DNA of 64,000 bases from assembly GCF_003464595.1 (NCBI RefSeq), contig NZ_QRZF01000015.1, forward strand, positions 81,821-145,820, given 5' to 3'. The position numbers were made by a program, and so were the translations under genes. This DNA comes from Bacteroides intestinalis. GTDB lineage: Bacteria; Bacteroidota; Bacteroidia; Bacteroidales; Bacteroidaceae. How positions within the stretch are numbered: the stretch's first letter is position 1; each line of letters opens with the position of its first letter. Of the stretch, positions 25,945 to 34,440 are shown piece by piece. Under the pieces are notes generated by a model that saw nothing but the letters and a program-made list of their open reading frames with translations, was not told where the DNA came from and did not search any database.

Positions 25945-26084
25945 CCTACCATTTATTTCAGGTAATGAAACCATTTGTTCCTCGGCGTGAAACCATTTGT
26001 TTCGCGGCATGAAACAGTCTGTTTCCCGGCATGAAACAATTTGTTTCACACCGAGAAACAATATATTTCATGCTGGGAAACAAA
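25945..26084. repeat. 22-bp tandem palindromic repeat array
   Basis: Units begin at 25967, 25989, 26011, 26033, 26055 and 26077, exactly 22 bp apart, with a degenerate unit at 25945. Each good unit has the core GAAACAnTTTGTTTC (a 15-bp palindrome) and a 7-bp linker such as GCGGCAT. The array abuts the stop codon of the 26085 gene and runs toward the carB promoter. Confidence 0.9.
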
Positions 26085-26519
26085 TTACCACTTATAGACT
26101 TCTGAATATGAATCAAAAATGGGCGTCTCAGCAATACCATTATTAGCGAATATACGAGCTATAACTTGCTGGTCTTCAGGAGAGATAAAACGTTCTTTCC
26201 GATAGATTCGGTAATAGTGCGTACGGCCAAAGTAAGCAATAATCTGATTACGGACATCGGAGGCTTTATTGTAAGGAAGGTTACCAAAGAGGTTTTTCAC
26301 ACCCCATGCCACACGCATTTTCCGAATAGGAGCGAAATAAGCACATCCGACAGAAGTGGCAGGAAAACAAGCCGGACTTAGAATTGTAATGAGAGGAACA
26401 TTGGCAGTACAATGCTGTGCGACCCAATGACGCAGACAGCTACTGGCTTTAGAGCAGTTGTCGTTGAAGCAATGAGCATAGCCATGAGGGACTATTTCAT
26501 AATCAAAATCTGTATTCAT
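26085..26519 (-). CDS. small Cys-containing protein, possibly DUF6078 family
   Basis: A 144-residue cytoplasmic protein with no signal peptide or membrane segment. The N-terminal part has a Cys/His cluster (HGYAHCFNDNCSKASSCLRHWVAQHC) that could bind zinc; the C-terminal part (RNQIIAYFGRTHYYRIYRKERFISPEDQQVIARIF) is basic and looks helical. I associate it with DUF6078, a Bacteroides-specific family of unknown role, but this is recalled rather than shown. It is monocistronic, and its stop codon overlaps the edge of the 22-bp array. Confidence 0.7.
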   Translation of the reverse strand: MNTDFDYEIVPHGYAHCFNDNCSKASSCLRHWVAQHCTANVPLITILSPACFPATSVGCAYFAPIRKMRVAWGVKNLFGNLPYNKASDVRNQIIAYFGRTHYYRIYRKERFISPEDQQVIARIFANNGIAETPIFDSYSEVYKW

Positions 26520-26563
26520 AATACACTTTTATTAAATTATCCCGCAAAGGTAAATGCTTTTCT

Positions 26564-28231
26564 TCAGGAAAAACAATGAAAGCAATAATCTTTCAAGAAG
26601 TCATCCACCTCTTTATATATTTCATTGAGATGGGGAGCATATACCTTAACTGGCATATTCCTAATTTGCAAGGCTTCTCTATAGGCTTTCTCTATATCGG
26701 TTTTCTGATACAATTTAAATAAACGGAAATGAGGTACGACTCTATAAGGAATCATATCAGATGCCATCCGCCAATAATATTCAGCAGAATCACTCCTTTG
26801 TAGTTCATCATAAACTTCCCCTATCAACATAGCCGTATTGTAATCGGGAAAATATATAAAAGAACATTTCAATGCATCTTTAGCTCCAGTATAGTTTCGT
26901 GCCGCGTATAAGTTTTTTCCCTGATTAAACAGCATCTGCGTTTTCTTGCCATACAGAACACCTCCCCCAAGCATTATCCCTACCCAAACAAGCAATCCGA
27001 ATCTATAGACATTTCGTATAAAGCCATTCTTATGTAGTACATATATTATATCCCCACCGCCTATACCAGCCACAATAAATAACAGAATAACAACAAACTG
27101 CCACATAAAGAATGGATAAGAAAAGAAGGCAACAATCCCCCAGCTCAACAATAGTATTTTTGAAAGAGCGACCTTTGGTTCTTTATTATTAGTCCGTTTC
27201 AACAAAACATACAAGCATAAAGAAAAGAAGAGAAAACCAGCTATAGTACCATGTTCTACAATAAACCTTATATATTCATTAAAGGTAAAACTACTATCAT
27301 CTGCCAGCATCCGCCACTTATGCATAGGATGCTTTTTAAAAAATGAAGCTTGATAGTACATATAGTTCTGACGAAATCCATTTACCCCATGTCCAAGTAA
27401 AGGAGCATCTTTCACCATTTCATAGGATACACGCCATACAAGTAGTCTGCCATCACCAGAATCTTTCTTATATAAATAAAAGGTGTAACATAGTACCGAT
27501 ATAAATAATGAAAGAGACAATATTGTTAAAAGCAGATGCACTTTTTTCAGCCGTATCCTTCCTTTAGACAGATACATCCAATATGCTCCCCCTGTCAATC
27601 CTATCAACACCGCTAACCAACCTGTACGCGAATCACTTTGCAACAATAAAAGACCAAGTGATATACATAGAAGCAACAATAATAATAGATACTGCTTTTT
27701 CACCCACACTATTAATCCTAAAGACATCATCAACAACAAAGCTAAATAGTTACCCCATACCGAAGTATTTAGAAAAGAACCATATATCCGACTCCATTTC
27801 TCTGATAACAAGAAGTAATCAGCTTGCGTATATAAAGAATAAATAACCTGAATTCCTCCAGCTACCCAAAAAGCGACTACATACCACACAAAATGATTCT
27901 TAGGGATATTTCTAAAACAATAATAACCAAGTATAGCAACTCCTAATTGCAATATGATAAAACCATTTTCTTTAAAGTTCACACAAGCGCAAACAAACAA
28001 GTACAACATCAGCAATACAAAAAAAGAATCCATCCATCTCCATGAAGTAACTTTTTCTTGCCCTACATCTAAATTCCTTTTAAATATTAAGCAGAACCAG
28101 ATCATAAAATAACAACCTGAATAAAGGAGATATTCATACTGCACTAGAAAATATGAATAAAAGGAAACTGAACGTGGATAGAAAACGAATAAAAGTCCCA
28201 AAAATCCCCAAAGTAACTCTAATTTTTTCAT
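26564..28231 (-). CDS. O-antigen-ligase-like membrane protein with C-terminal TPR region
   Basis: A 555-residue polytopic membrane protein with about 12 predicted helices in the first 430 residues. The Wzy_C region is recognisable from QSDSRTGWLAVLIGL and from GDGRLLVWRVSYEMVKDAPLLGHGVNGFR in the large periplasmic loop. The C-terminal 120 residues are soluble and TPR-like (NYTGAKDALKCSFIYFPDYNTAMLIGEVYDEL). Members ligate or polymerise O-antigen or glycosylate proteins. No glycosyltransferase cluster surrounds it; its neighbours are small exported proteins, so a protein O-glycosylation or surface-anchoring role is possible but unproven. Confidence 0.8.
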   Translation of the reverse strand: MKKLELLWGFLGLLFVFYPRSVSFYSYFLVQYEYLLYSGCYFMIWFCLIFKRNLDVGQEKVTSWRWMDSFFVLLMLYLFVCACVNFKENGFIILQLGVAILGYYCFRNIPKNHFVWYVVAFWVAGGIQVIYSLYTQADYFLLSEKWSRIYGSFLNTSVWGNYLALLLMMSLGLIVWVKKQYLLLLLLLCISLGLLLLQSDSRTGWLAVLIGLTGGAYWMYLSKGRIRLKKVHLLLTILSLSLFISVLCYTFYLYKKDSGDGRLLVWRVSYEMVKDAPLLGHGVNGFRQNYMYYQASFFKKHPMHKWRMLADDSSFTFNEYIRFIVEHGTIAGFLFFSLCLYVLLKRTNNKEPKVALSKILLLSWGIVAFFSYPFFMWQFVVILLFIVAGIGGGDIIYVLHKNGFIRNVYRFGLLVWVGIMLGGGVLYGKKTQMLFNQGKNLYAARNYTGAKDALKCSFIYFPDYNTAMLIGEVYDELQRSDSAEYYWRMASDMIPYRVVPHFRLFKLYQKTDIEKAYREALQIRNMPVKVYAPHLNEIYKEVDDFLKDYCFHCFS

Positions 28232-28301
28232 TACTTCTCAGTTATATTAAAATCATTCTTTACTCATTTAATTAATTATTCTTATTCACATCCCCTTTAC
28301 T

Positions 28302-28432
28302 CTACTCCCCGTCCAAAACCTTAGTAAGAATAGCATAAGCAGGTAAAGGATAAACAAAAGAGGGAGGATTTCTCTGAGTGGCTGATGGTGGTAAGTGATA
28401 TTTTTAGTTCTTTTTCATTTATTAAGGTCGTA
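28302..28432 (-). pseudogene. C-terminal remnant of a B-type exported protein
   Basis: In one frame this stretch encodes PPSFVYPLPAYAILTKVLDGE and a stop (28302-28304), which matches the end of the frameshifted gene at 29282 (LSFVYPL..AYAILTKVLE). The nucleotide match covers roughly 28302-28400. No start or upstream part remains; it follows the stop of the 28433 gene directly. Confidence 0.7.
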
Positions 28433-29014
28433 CTAATTGACCTTTTGAGGCCTCTCGTGAAAAGAAGACATATTTTGGAAAGAAAGAACATTCCAATACA
28501 ATTCACTACAAATCCATCTTCCATTGATATACGCCCTATGATACCTATCTTTATTCAACAAGCGCACATCACTATTTTTTAATTTCGTACAAAATTCATC
28601 GACATCTTTTAAACGTATTATATCTTTCAATATCGCCGATCTATACGAAAAAACAACCTCTTCCAATGTACCCTCCATAGTAAAATAAAGGCTAAAATGG
28701 AAAAGTATAACATTTTCAGTTTGAGGATCCAAATGTCGTTTAAGTCTTGGATATAGAACATCATGAAAAATTTTCCTATAACTATCATAGTTGCAAAATT
28801 CAACATTCATATCGTGACTTATATAATCCCACTCATAATTGCAATCAAGTAAACGTAAAGAATCGTTCTGATTATAAATAGTAGTAAATACTTCTCCAAC
28901 TTCTATTAAATAAGTATTTTTTCCAACACTCTTTACAATACTACAAGTCTGAGCTTTAATTGTAGTACCTATGACAATAGATAGAATGGCTATCAGTAAA
29001 ACTTGGTTTTTCAT
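28433..29014 (-). CDS. small exported protein of the A family (copy 2)
   Basis: A 193-residue protein with a signal peptide (MKNQVLLIAILSIVIGTTIKAQ). I do not recognise a named domain. It is a diverged paralogue of the 30162 gene: both share a pattern of short strands with NDSLR.L, W.Y, a middle segment (LFHFSLYFTMEGTLEEVV against LNFFLYADMEGNIKEIV) and a closing INGRW or AKGRW. In copy 1 the family member follows an HExxH lipoprotein gene; here the corresponding upstream gene survives only as a remnant. Probably periplasmic; function unknown. Confidence 0.7.
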   Translation of the reverse strand: MKNQVLLIAILSIVIGTTIKAQTCSIVKSVGKNTYLIEVGEVFTTIYNQNDSLRLLDCNYEWDYISHDMNVEFCNYDSYRKIFHDVLYPRLKRHLDPQTENVILFHFSLYFTMEGTLEEVVFSYRSAILKDIIRLKDVDEFCTKLKNSDVRLLNKDRYHRAYINGRWICSELYWNVLSFQNMSSFHERPQKVN

Positions 29015-29026
29015 GGTATATTCTTT

Positions 29027-29268
29027 TTATTTACATTCAGAATTTGCTAAACTAAAAATTTGATATAATGCATTAGGAGAATATGTATTTACATTACAAT
29101 TATACCCCTTAACTTTTCCATAATTTCTATTTTCATTCCAATAAAGATTTAGAAAAGCCCTATATTCAGTCAAAGCTATTTCATTCGGATATATTTGTCC
29201 ATTATATCTCCTCTAACCTCTACATAGGTACATATATCATCAAAAAAAATCGTTTCATAACTATCCAT
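29027..29268 (-). pseudogene. remnant of an HExxH lipoprotein gene (M family)
   Basis: Translation gives FFDDICTYVEVRGDI in one frame and then, after a frameshift, NGQIYPNEIALTEYRAF...GYNCNVNTYSPNALYQIF...ECK and stop (29027-29029). These match in order the last 100 residues of the 30741 product (VFGDITLYIEKKGRF; GGTEFPAEVDVVGY...GYECNASNFEPDCVNYIL...NCK). The catalytic part is lost. It sits 12 nt upstream of the 28433 gene, just as the intact gene sits 12 nt upstream of 30162. Confidence 0.75.
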
Positions 29269-29281
29269 TTATAACCAATCC

Positions 29282-29870
29282 TCACTCCAAAACCTTAGTC
29301 AAAATAGCATAAGCAAAGGATAAACAAAAGAAAGGGGATCTCCCTGAGCATCTGATGGAGATAAATAAAAATTCGGATCTGAACTCAAAACGACTTTCCA
29401 CTCTAATTTATCAGGCGATATGAGCTTTAAAGTATTTTCAGAAAAAACATATTTACCATGCATTTTTCCATTGTACATTCGAGGAAGCCAAATGCGAAAA
29501 TCCATATAACTAAAATCTATTTCCATATCTTTTGTTCGATGATTTCTTGCCACTATCCGAAAAAGACGTTCTAATTCTCTTGAATCATATGAGGTTGATA
29601 AAAATTTCGACTCTAAAGGCATAGTGCTATCAATTTCTTTTCCCCCAATGGAAATAGAATATAAACCACCCAAGAAGTGGTGCCATTTCATTTTGGGAGA
29701 TGCACATTTTATCAATCGTAATTTAAAAATAGTATCATTAGACTGGTATATCCATAAGCCTTCGTAGTCTTCAGTGCCCGTTATATCATTCTCAAAATTC
29801 CATTTACTTTGAGCAAAAACAAATCCTCCTAAATAGAGAGGAATAAAAAAACAAATACTAAACGTTTCAT
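29282..29870 (-). pseudogene. frameshifted B-type exported protein
   Basis: The ATG at 29870 opens a signal peptide (MKRLVFVF), but the frame stops after 13 codons. A single-base shift in the T7 run (29845-29851) restores FIPLYLGGFVFAQSKWNFEND and runs into the long open stretch 29299-29715. Near the end, a loss of four bases relative to the remnant at 28302 causes stop at 29299 rather than the ancestral one at 29282-29284. Intact length would be about 190 residues. The family is unknown to me. It is a pseudogene, a sequencing error in the T run, or a slippage-controlled gene; the second lesion favours decay. Confidence 0.65.
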
Positions 29871-29985
29871 ATCTTTCAATATCACCGATTTATACAAAAA
29901 CTTTCTTATAGTTTACCCTCCATAGTGAAATAAAGACTAAAATGAAAAAGTAGACCAACATTTTCATCAAAAGAGTCCAAACCAT
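29871..29985 (-). pseudogene. internal remnant of an A-family gene
   Basis: This stretch aligns base by base with the middle of the 28433 gene (about 28622-28735) and encodes LDSFDENVGLLFHFSLYFTMEGKL before stops. It ends at the start codon of the frameshifted B gene, where both sequences share ACGTTTA, so the junction may be a microhomology join. The rest, up to 30161, has no recognisable coding content. Confidence 0.65.
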
Positions 29986-30161
29986 TTTATGACTGTATGC
30001 TACACAAGTAGTATAGATTGTGAATCCAGACAGAAAAAACATTTCTGAAATTACCATCCTCACTCACCATTTATCATCTGCATCTAGTCTTAGTTCCAAT
30101 ACATTTCAATTTCTACATCGATATTTATCAACAATAACAGAAGATCTATCAACTACATTTT

Positions 30162-30728
30162 TTAAGTCTCAGGCTCGTATTGCTGCAAAGTCTCAAGCCA
30201 CTGACTGTCTACAATAGTAAATATACATCTTACCCAACGTCCTTTGGCAAAAGCAGGATTTTTACGATCAACATATATCCGGCAGTTAAGTAAACGCATC
30301 ATGACTCTATCAAAATCAACCACAGAAAAATACGGATGTAATTTCGCAGGAATACCGGGCACTATTTCCTTTATATTACCCTCCATGTCGGCATAAAGAA
30401 AAAAGTTCAAAATAAAACGACCAATTTCATTACATACCTGTTTGGTTATTCTATAACGAAGTTCTTTAACTATCATTTCTACCATTTCATCATAGTTGGA
30501 AGGATAAACAGGATAATTATCTCCCAAATAGCGCCAATCTACATTATCGGGCAAATGACGAAGAGAATCACGGGTATTCTCATATATATATAAACCATCA
30601 TTTACACTAACTTTATACACACGTCCTGAAACACGGACTGTATCAATAATTTGCCATCCGGTTTCTTGACTAAAAGATACAGTACAAAGGCTCATAAACA
30701 CTACAATCAAACAAAAAAATCGTTTCAT
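30162..30728 (-). CDS. small exported protein of the A family (copy 1)
   Basis: A 188-residue protein with signal peptide (MKRFFCLIVVFMSLCTVSFSQ). No named domain is recognised. It is the paralogue of the 28433 product, with conserved RDSLRHLPDNVDWRYLG, NFFLYADMEGNIKEIV and AKGRWVRCIF. The latter half resembles TonB C-terminal-like or VEV-type modules in length and strand pattern, but I cannot support that assignment. It starts 12 nt after the stop of the 30741 lipoprotein gene, so the two are surely co-transcribed and may act together. Confidence 0.75.
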   Translation of the reverse strand: MKRFFCLIVVFMSLCTVSFSQETGWQIIDTVRVSGRVYKVSVNDGLYIYENTRDSLRHLPDNVDWRYLGDNYPVYPSNYDEMVEMIVKELRYRITKQVCNEIGRFILNFFLYADMEGNIKEIVPGIPAKLHPYFSVVDFDRVMMRLLNCRIYVDRKNPAFAKGRWVRCIFTIVDSQWLETLQQYEPET

Positions 30729-30740
30729 AATTTACCTCCT

Positions 30741-32276
30741 CTATTTACAATTTACATACATTACTCCCAATATATAATTCACACAATCCGGTTCAAAATT
30801 TGAAGCATTACATTCATATCCGGCTTTAATCCCAGATGCAATATTATACTGAGAATAATAAGACAAACATTTTTGATAGCCAACAACATCCACTTCAGCA
30901 GGAAATTCTGTTCCGCCATTCGTTATTTCACATAACCAGTCCTGATATGCCTCACACTCTCTATAAGGGAATCCATTATATCCCCATGTATAATCCTCTT
31001 TAGATTCAAAACGTCCTTTTTTTTCTATATATAGAGTTATATCTCCAAAGACTTGTCGTTCAAATTCTCTTGCTGTACGATTAGCTACATCGGTGCAATA
31101 CTCAGGCCCTCCATACGCATACTGATACATATGAAAAAACTCATGTTCGACAGTAGTGCTTTTTAAGGCTGATTCATCACGAAACTCTAAATATGCTCCA
31201 GAAGTAACCCCACCATTTACTCCCATAGGCAAATCTCCATTATATCTAACGCCATGCATTTTAAACTCATTTTCCCTCATATAGGCACCCATTTGAGAAT
31301 ATCTGCACTTATCCAACATATCTTTAAACAGTTCATCCAATTTTGATATGCCTTTCCCTATCTCATTCTTTTCAAAGAAACTCGCCAGCCTGTCCGGAAC
31401 ACCATACTTTTTGGTATCAACAGGTGGTTTATAGCCACCATCAGATTCATTAACCTCTACCGTTCTACATTCCCATTTCGAAGTCACATATTCCCAGTAA
31501 GTATAACAGTAGTCTTCTTCACAAACCTCTATAAACTCATTCTTATAACACCACAATTTACATTCTTCAACTAATTGATAATAATCCACCAAACCACACT
31601 CTTCTTTAGTTGCACGAGTTTGCGCTTTATACCGATCAATTTCTTCTTTTGAAAAAGTAGTGCCTTCTATAGAATGAGTAATCCTACCATCTGAATACCG
31701 CCATCCATTTGCAAAATAGCCATCCAGTTCATGAAAAAGTATAACTCCACTAAAATCCTTATCTTTTTGCACATAAGTATTATAGAAAGGCTTGAAGTTT
31801 GTCTTTTCAAGATAATCCAAATCAGGCATTATAGTCATTGTAAAAGCTTGTTGCTCCCCTGTACCCAAATCAGTTGTTACTACCAGACGAGTCATAGACT
31901 GTTTATAACGCGAGTCTTTGGTTTGCTTATATTTTTCACGGACTTCAGGCAGCATAAACACAACCCGTTTACTTCCGTCCATAACAGCTTCTACTGTACG
32001 AATTTTCTTATTTTTCCTACGATAAGCAAACTGCTTTCCCCATAAAGGTTCCATATTCGCAATCATGCCGGATTCTGTTTTAAAATCCGCATCCACACCA
32101 CGCGTTTTAGAATCTCTCATTGACTCATAAAACTCACGTGCAGCTGTCACTTCCTCTTCATAGGTCATAAAAACATTTTCTTTAGACCGTTCTGTATCCA
32201 ACTCCTCATAGCAAGCAACCAACAAGATTGTCACCCCGATAATAAAGGATATAAAAGTAAGAACATTCTTTTTCAT
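30741..32276 (-). CDS. putative zinc-metallopeptidase-like lipoprotein (M family)
   Basis: A 511-residue lipoprotein. The ATG at 32276 (MKKNVLTFISF) is preferred over one three codons upstream; the lipobox ILLVAC puts the acylated Cys at residue 22. A zinc-binding HEFFH motif occupies residues 378-382 in TTVEHEFFHMYQYAYGG, followed by a downstream conserved Glu region. Nine or more Cys in the middle and C-terminal parts suggest disulfides. The N-terminal 250 residues show the pattern of other Bacteroides exported proteins with an acidic leader after the Cys. Peptidase activity is inferred from the motif only. First gene of the M-A pair. Confidence 0.75.
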   Translation of the reverse strand: MKKNVLTFISFIIGVTILLVACYEELDTERSKENVFMTYEEEVTAAREFYESMRDSKTRGVDADFKTESGMIANMEPLWGKQFAYRRKNKKIRTVEAVMDGSKRVVFMLPEVREKYKQTKDSRYKQSMTRLVVTTDLGTGEQQAFTMTIMPDLDYLEKTNFKPFYNTYVQKDKDFSGVILFHELDGYFANGWRYSDGRITHSIEGTTFSKEEIDRYKAQTRATKEECGLVDYYQLVEECKLWCYKNEFIEVCEEDYCYTYWEYVTSKWECRTVEVNESDGGYKPPVDTKKYGVPDRLASFFEKNEIGKGISKLDELFKDMLDKCRYSQMGAYMRENEFKMHGVRYNGDLPMGVNGGVTSGAYLEFRDESALKSTTVEHEFFHMYQYAYGGPEYCTDVANRTAREFERQVFGDITLYIEKKGRFESKEDYTWGYNGFPYRECEAYQDWLCEITNGGTEFPAEVDVVGYQKCLSYYSQYNIASGIKAGYECNASNFEPDCVNYILGVMYVNCK

Positions 32277-32333
32277 TATAAACATTTTTAGTTAATAAAT
32301 GCATTCCCTATTTTAACATACATATTCACTTCC

Positions 32334-32804
32334 TCACCAAAAGAATACTTGGCCATCTTTATATGTAAAAATACGATGCTCGGTTCCTCGGGTCTTATCT
32401 TTCAGTAAATACAAGCCTTCAGCTGGAACCTGTTCAAACGTCAGTGACGAAGTCAAAGCTTTTTGTTCAGCTAGTGATTGGAAAGTAAAGTTCTGATAAA
32501 AAAATAATTCATATACATCACCTGCCATGATGTGATTGCTATCTGTACGAGGAAGGTATTTAATCTTTCGTATTTTAACAGGATGCATAAAATCGATACC
32601 AAGCCAATTCTTTATCTCTACGTAATCTGTAATATCCCTATTGTACAAATCATATGTTTTGCCCGCAAGTAGATGAGATTCCGGTAAAAATAACTTTCCA
32701 TAATAACATCTCGTTGTATCTACATCATAAGTTTCCAACTCGGATAGTTGTAAGGAATTAGCAGGATGATGGATACGAAAATATCTATAGGGAGGAATAC
32801 TCAT
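32334..32804 (-). pseudogene. detached C-terminal (discoidin-like) part of the transglutaminase-like lipoprotein
   Basis: A 156-codon open stretch beginning inside a domain (PPYRYFRIHHPANSLQLSELETYD), which resembles F5/8-type carbohydrate-binding modules. The same frame is open upstream to 32866 (KVDTLGIISRDANTQYDSIYTD) and joins the preceding gene if one base of the A5 run at 32868-32872 is removed. It has no signal peptide or plausible start of its own. The rejoined gene would encode 641 residues from 34260 to 32334. Confidence 0.75.
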
Positions 32805-32862
32805 ATCCGTATATATTGAATCGTATTGGGTGTTGGCATCACGAGAAATAATTCCAAGTGTA

Positions 32863-34260
32863 TCAACTTTTTCGGAAGTCCGGATAATCAGAAGCCTCTA
32901 TTGCAGTTCCGATAAGATGACGGCTGTAATTAGCAAATCGATGAAGCAAAGGATATTTACGCACAATAGTTAGTGCTATCTTTTCTGTTTCAACAGGTGA
33001 TATATAAGTGACCGTTCCATCTAAGTTCACATGAAAAGGCAATGAAGCCGGCACTATCTTATCATCTATATAATACCCAGCTATGAACATCGTCTGCGGT
33101 CCTACATGTGTAAAGGTGACCTTACTTTTATTAATCCGTCCATAATGAACAGGTGTCCAATGCTCATTATTGAACACACATAAATAAGCATATTCACGCT
33201 TCTCCTCCGGAAGACATCGCAAATCTACAGTGATGTCATAACACGTCATATACTCATGCGTCACATCTTTCACAAAGCGGTCTTCAAAGAAAGCCGGGAT
33301 TGGTTCATCAGGATATTGACGAATAAGTGTCTGATTATTGGCAGCATAAGTCCTACGATATACTTTATTCATCTTATAATCCTGATTCAAACCACGGGGA
33401 CGGGAATCGAAACCAGTAAAAGGATATCTCAGACCGGTAAAATGATAAACAGCATTCCAATAATGTCTCCCTCGTCGACTTGACCATTGCTCTATCATCT
33501 CGAATGATACAGGGATCCCTAATGAACGCATAATCAATACCGCAGTAGGAACATATTCTAAACACCTCATCCCAACTACAGTTTTTGTACCAATCAAAGA
33601 ATGTGTAAAACATACAGAATCGGAACGAGCTTGATTCATCTCCTCTATTAATTTATCATTCAATCGCATACAAGCCTGATAAGGCGATTCGAAGAGTTCA
33701 TCAACACCTCGCATTTTTTGCAATACAGAACAATAAACACCCTCTAATGAATCACGCCAATTGTTCAATGGTTCATTGCCTATACGATAAGGCAATAAAT
33801 ATTCGCAGAAATCATCAAAACCTAAATGTTGTGCCCAAGGATATTTCCAGCACTCGAAGGCCTTTTCTATATTCGAAATCAAATAAGAAGCCGTGATACA
33901 CTTCACATCCTCCACGCGCTTGACATCCATTAATGAGTAAACATCCTGATAAGGATACAGATAGAATATGTTACGAATGCTCCAGGGAAGCCGTTTTAAT
34001 ACACTTGATGAGTCTACAGCATTTTTATAAGCATCCAAAGAAGAGCCATAATAAGAATAATGTCCAGGCATATTAGATATGAGATACTTTGCAGCTTTCA
34101 ACTTCAAAGAATCAGCTGAATTGTGAGAAAAATGAGACAACACCTGTTCCAGTTCGGTACGATTCTCTCCACTCAGGATTAAAGCATACTCCAAATCCGA
34201 ATTCTTTTTGCCGCAAGAGGACAAGATAATTATTACGAACAGTAGCGATGTGAGTCTCAT
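32863..34260 (-). CDS. transglutaminase-like lipoprotein, truncated by a frameshift
   Basis: A 465-residue lipoprotein (lipobox LSSC, Cys16). A transglutaminase/papain-type triad is visible as Cys233 in GMRCLEYVPTAVLIMRSLGIP, His266 in RGRHYWNAVYHF and Asp285 in TGFDSRP. The N-terminal 200 residues (GENRTELEQVLSHF...AAKYLISNMPGHYSYYG) are typical of a Bacteroides family that usually continues into a C-terminal discoidin-like domain. Here a stop at 32863 follows an A5 run; deleting one A fuses it to the downstream fragment. It could be peptidase, amidase or non-enzymatic. First gene of the island's minus-strand series. Confidence 0.8.
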   Translation of the reverse strand: MRLTSLLFVIIILSSCGKKNSDLEYALILSGENRTELEQVLSHFSHNSADSLKLKAAKYLISNMPGHYSYYGSSLDAYKNAVDSSSVLKRLPWSIRNIFYLYPYQDVYSLMDVKRVEDVKCITASYLISNIEKAFECWKYPWAQHLGFDDFCEYLLPYRIGNEPLNNWRDSLEGVYCSVLQKMRGVDELFESPYQACMRLNDKLIEEMNQARSDSVCFTHSLIGTKTVVGMRCLEYVPTAVLIMRSLGIPVSFEMIEQWSSRRGRHYWNAVYHFTGLRYPFTGFDSRPRGLNQDYKMNKVYRRTYAANNQTLIRQYPDEPIPAFFEDRFVKDVTHEYMTCYDITVDLRCLPEEKREYAYLCVFNNEHWTPVHYGRINKSKVTFTHVGPQTMFIAGYYIDDKIVPASLPFHVNLDGTVTYISPVETEKIALTIVRKYPLLHRFANYSRHLIGTAIEASDYPDFRKS

Positions 34261-34440
34261 AGTATATATTAAACAGTTTTCTTTGTTTGCAATATAGGGA
34301 AAATTAATATCATGTATAAATTATAAAAAGAAAAGTGATTGGACACGAGCAGCCTATCTATAAATGCAACAACCTATAAATCAAGGCATAAAAACAATAT
34401 AAAAATTTATCATATGGACATTACAGACCTGAATAGAAAA

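Noticed and set aside
25945..26084. The 22-bp array as a CRISPR
   Set aside because: There are no unique spacers of 30-40 nt, the whole unit is repeated, and no cas gene is near. Small ORFs through it are out of step with a period not divisible by 3.
28321..28524. A 67-codon ORF at the end of the 28433 gene
   Set aside because: It overlaps the real gene in another frame. Its last part is the wrong frame of the B-gene remnant.
28232..30161. Small secreted peptides (NVEALA-like) near the O-antigen-ligase-like gene
   Set aside because: I looked for short ORFs with leader and double-Gly or NVEALA motifs and saw none; what remains is pseudogene debris.
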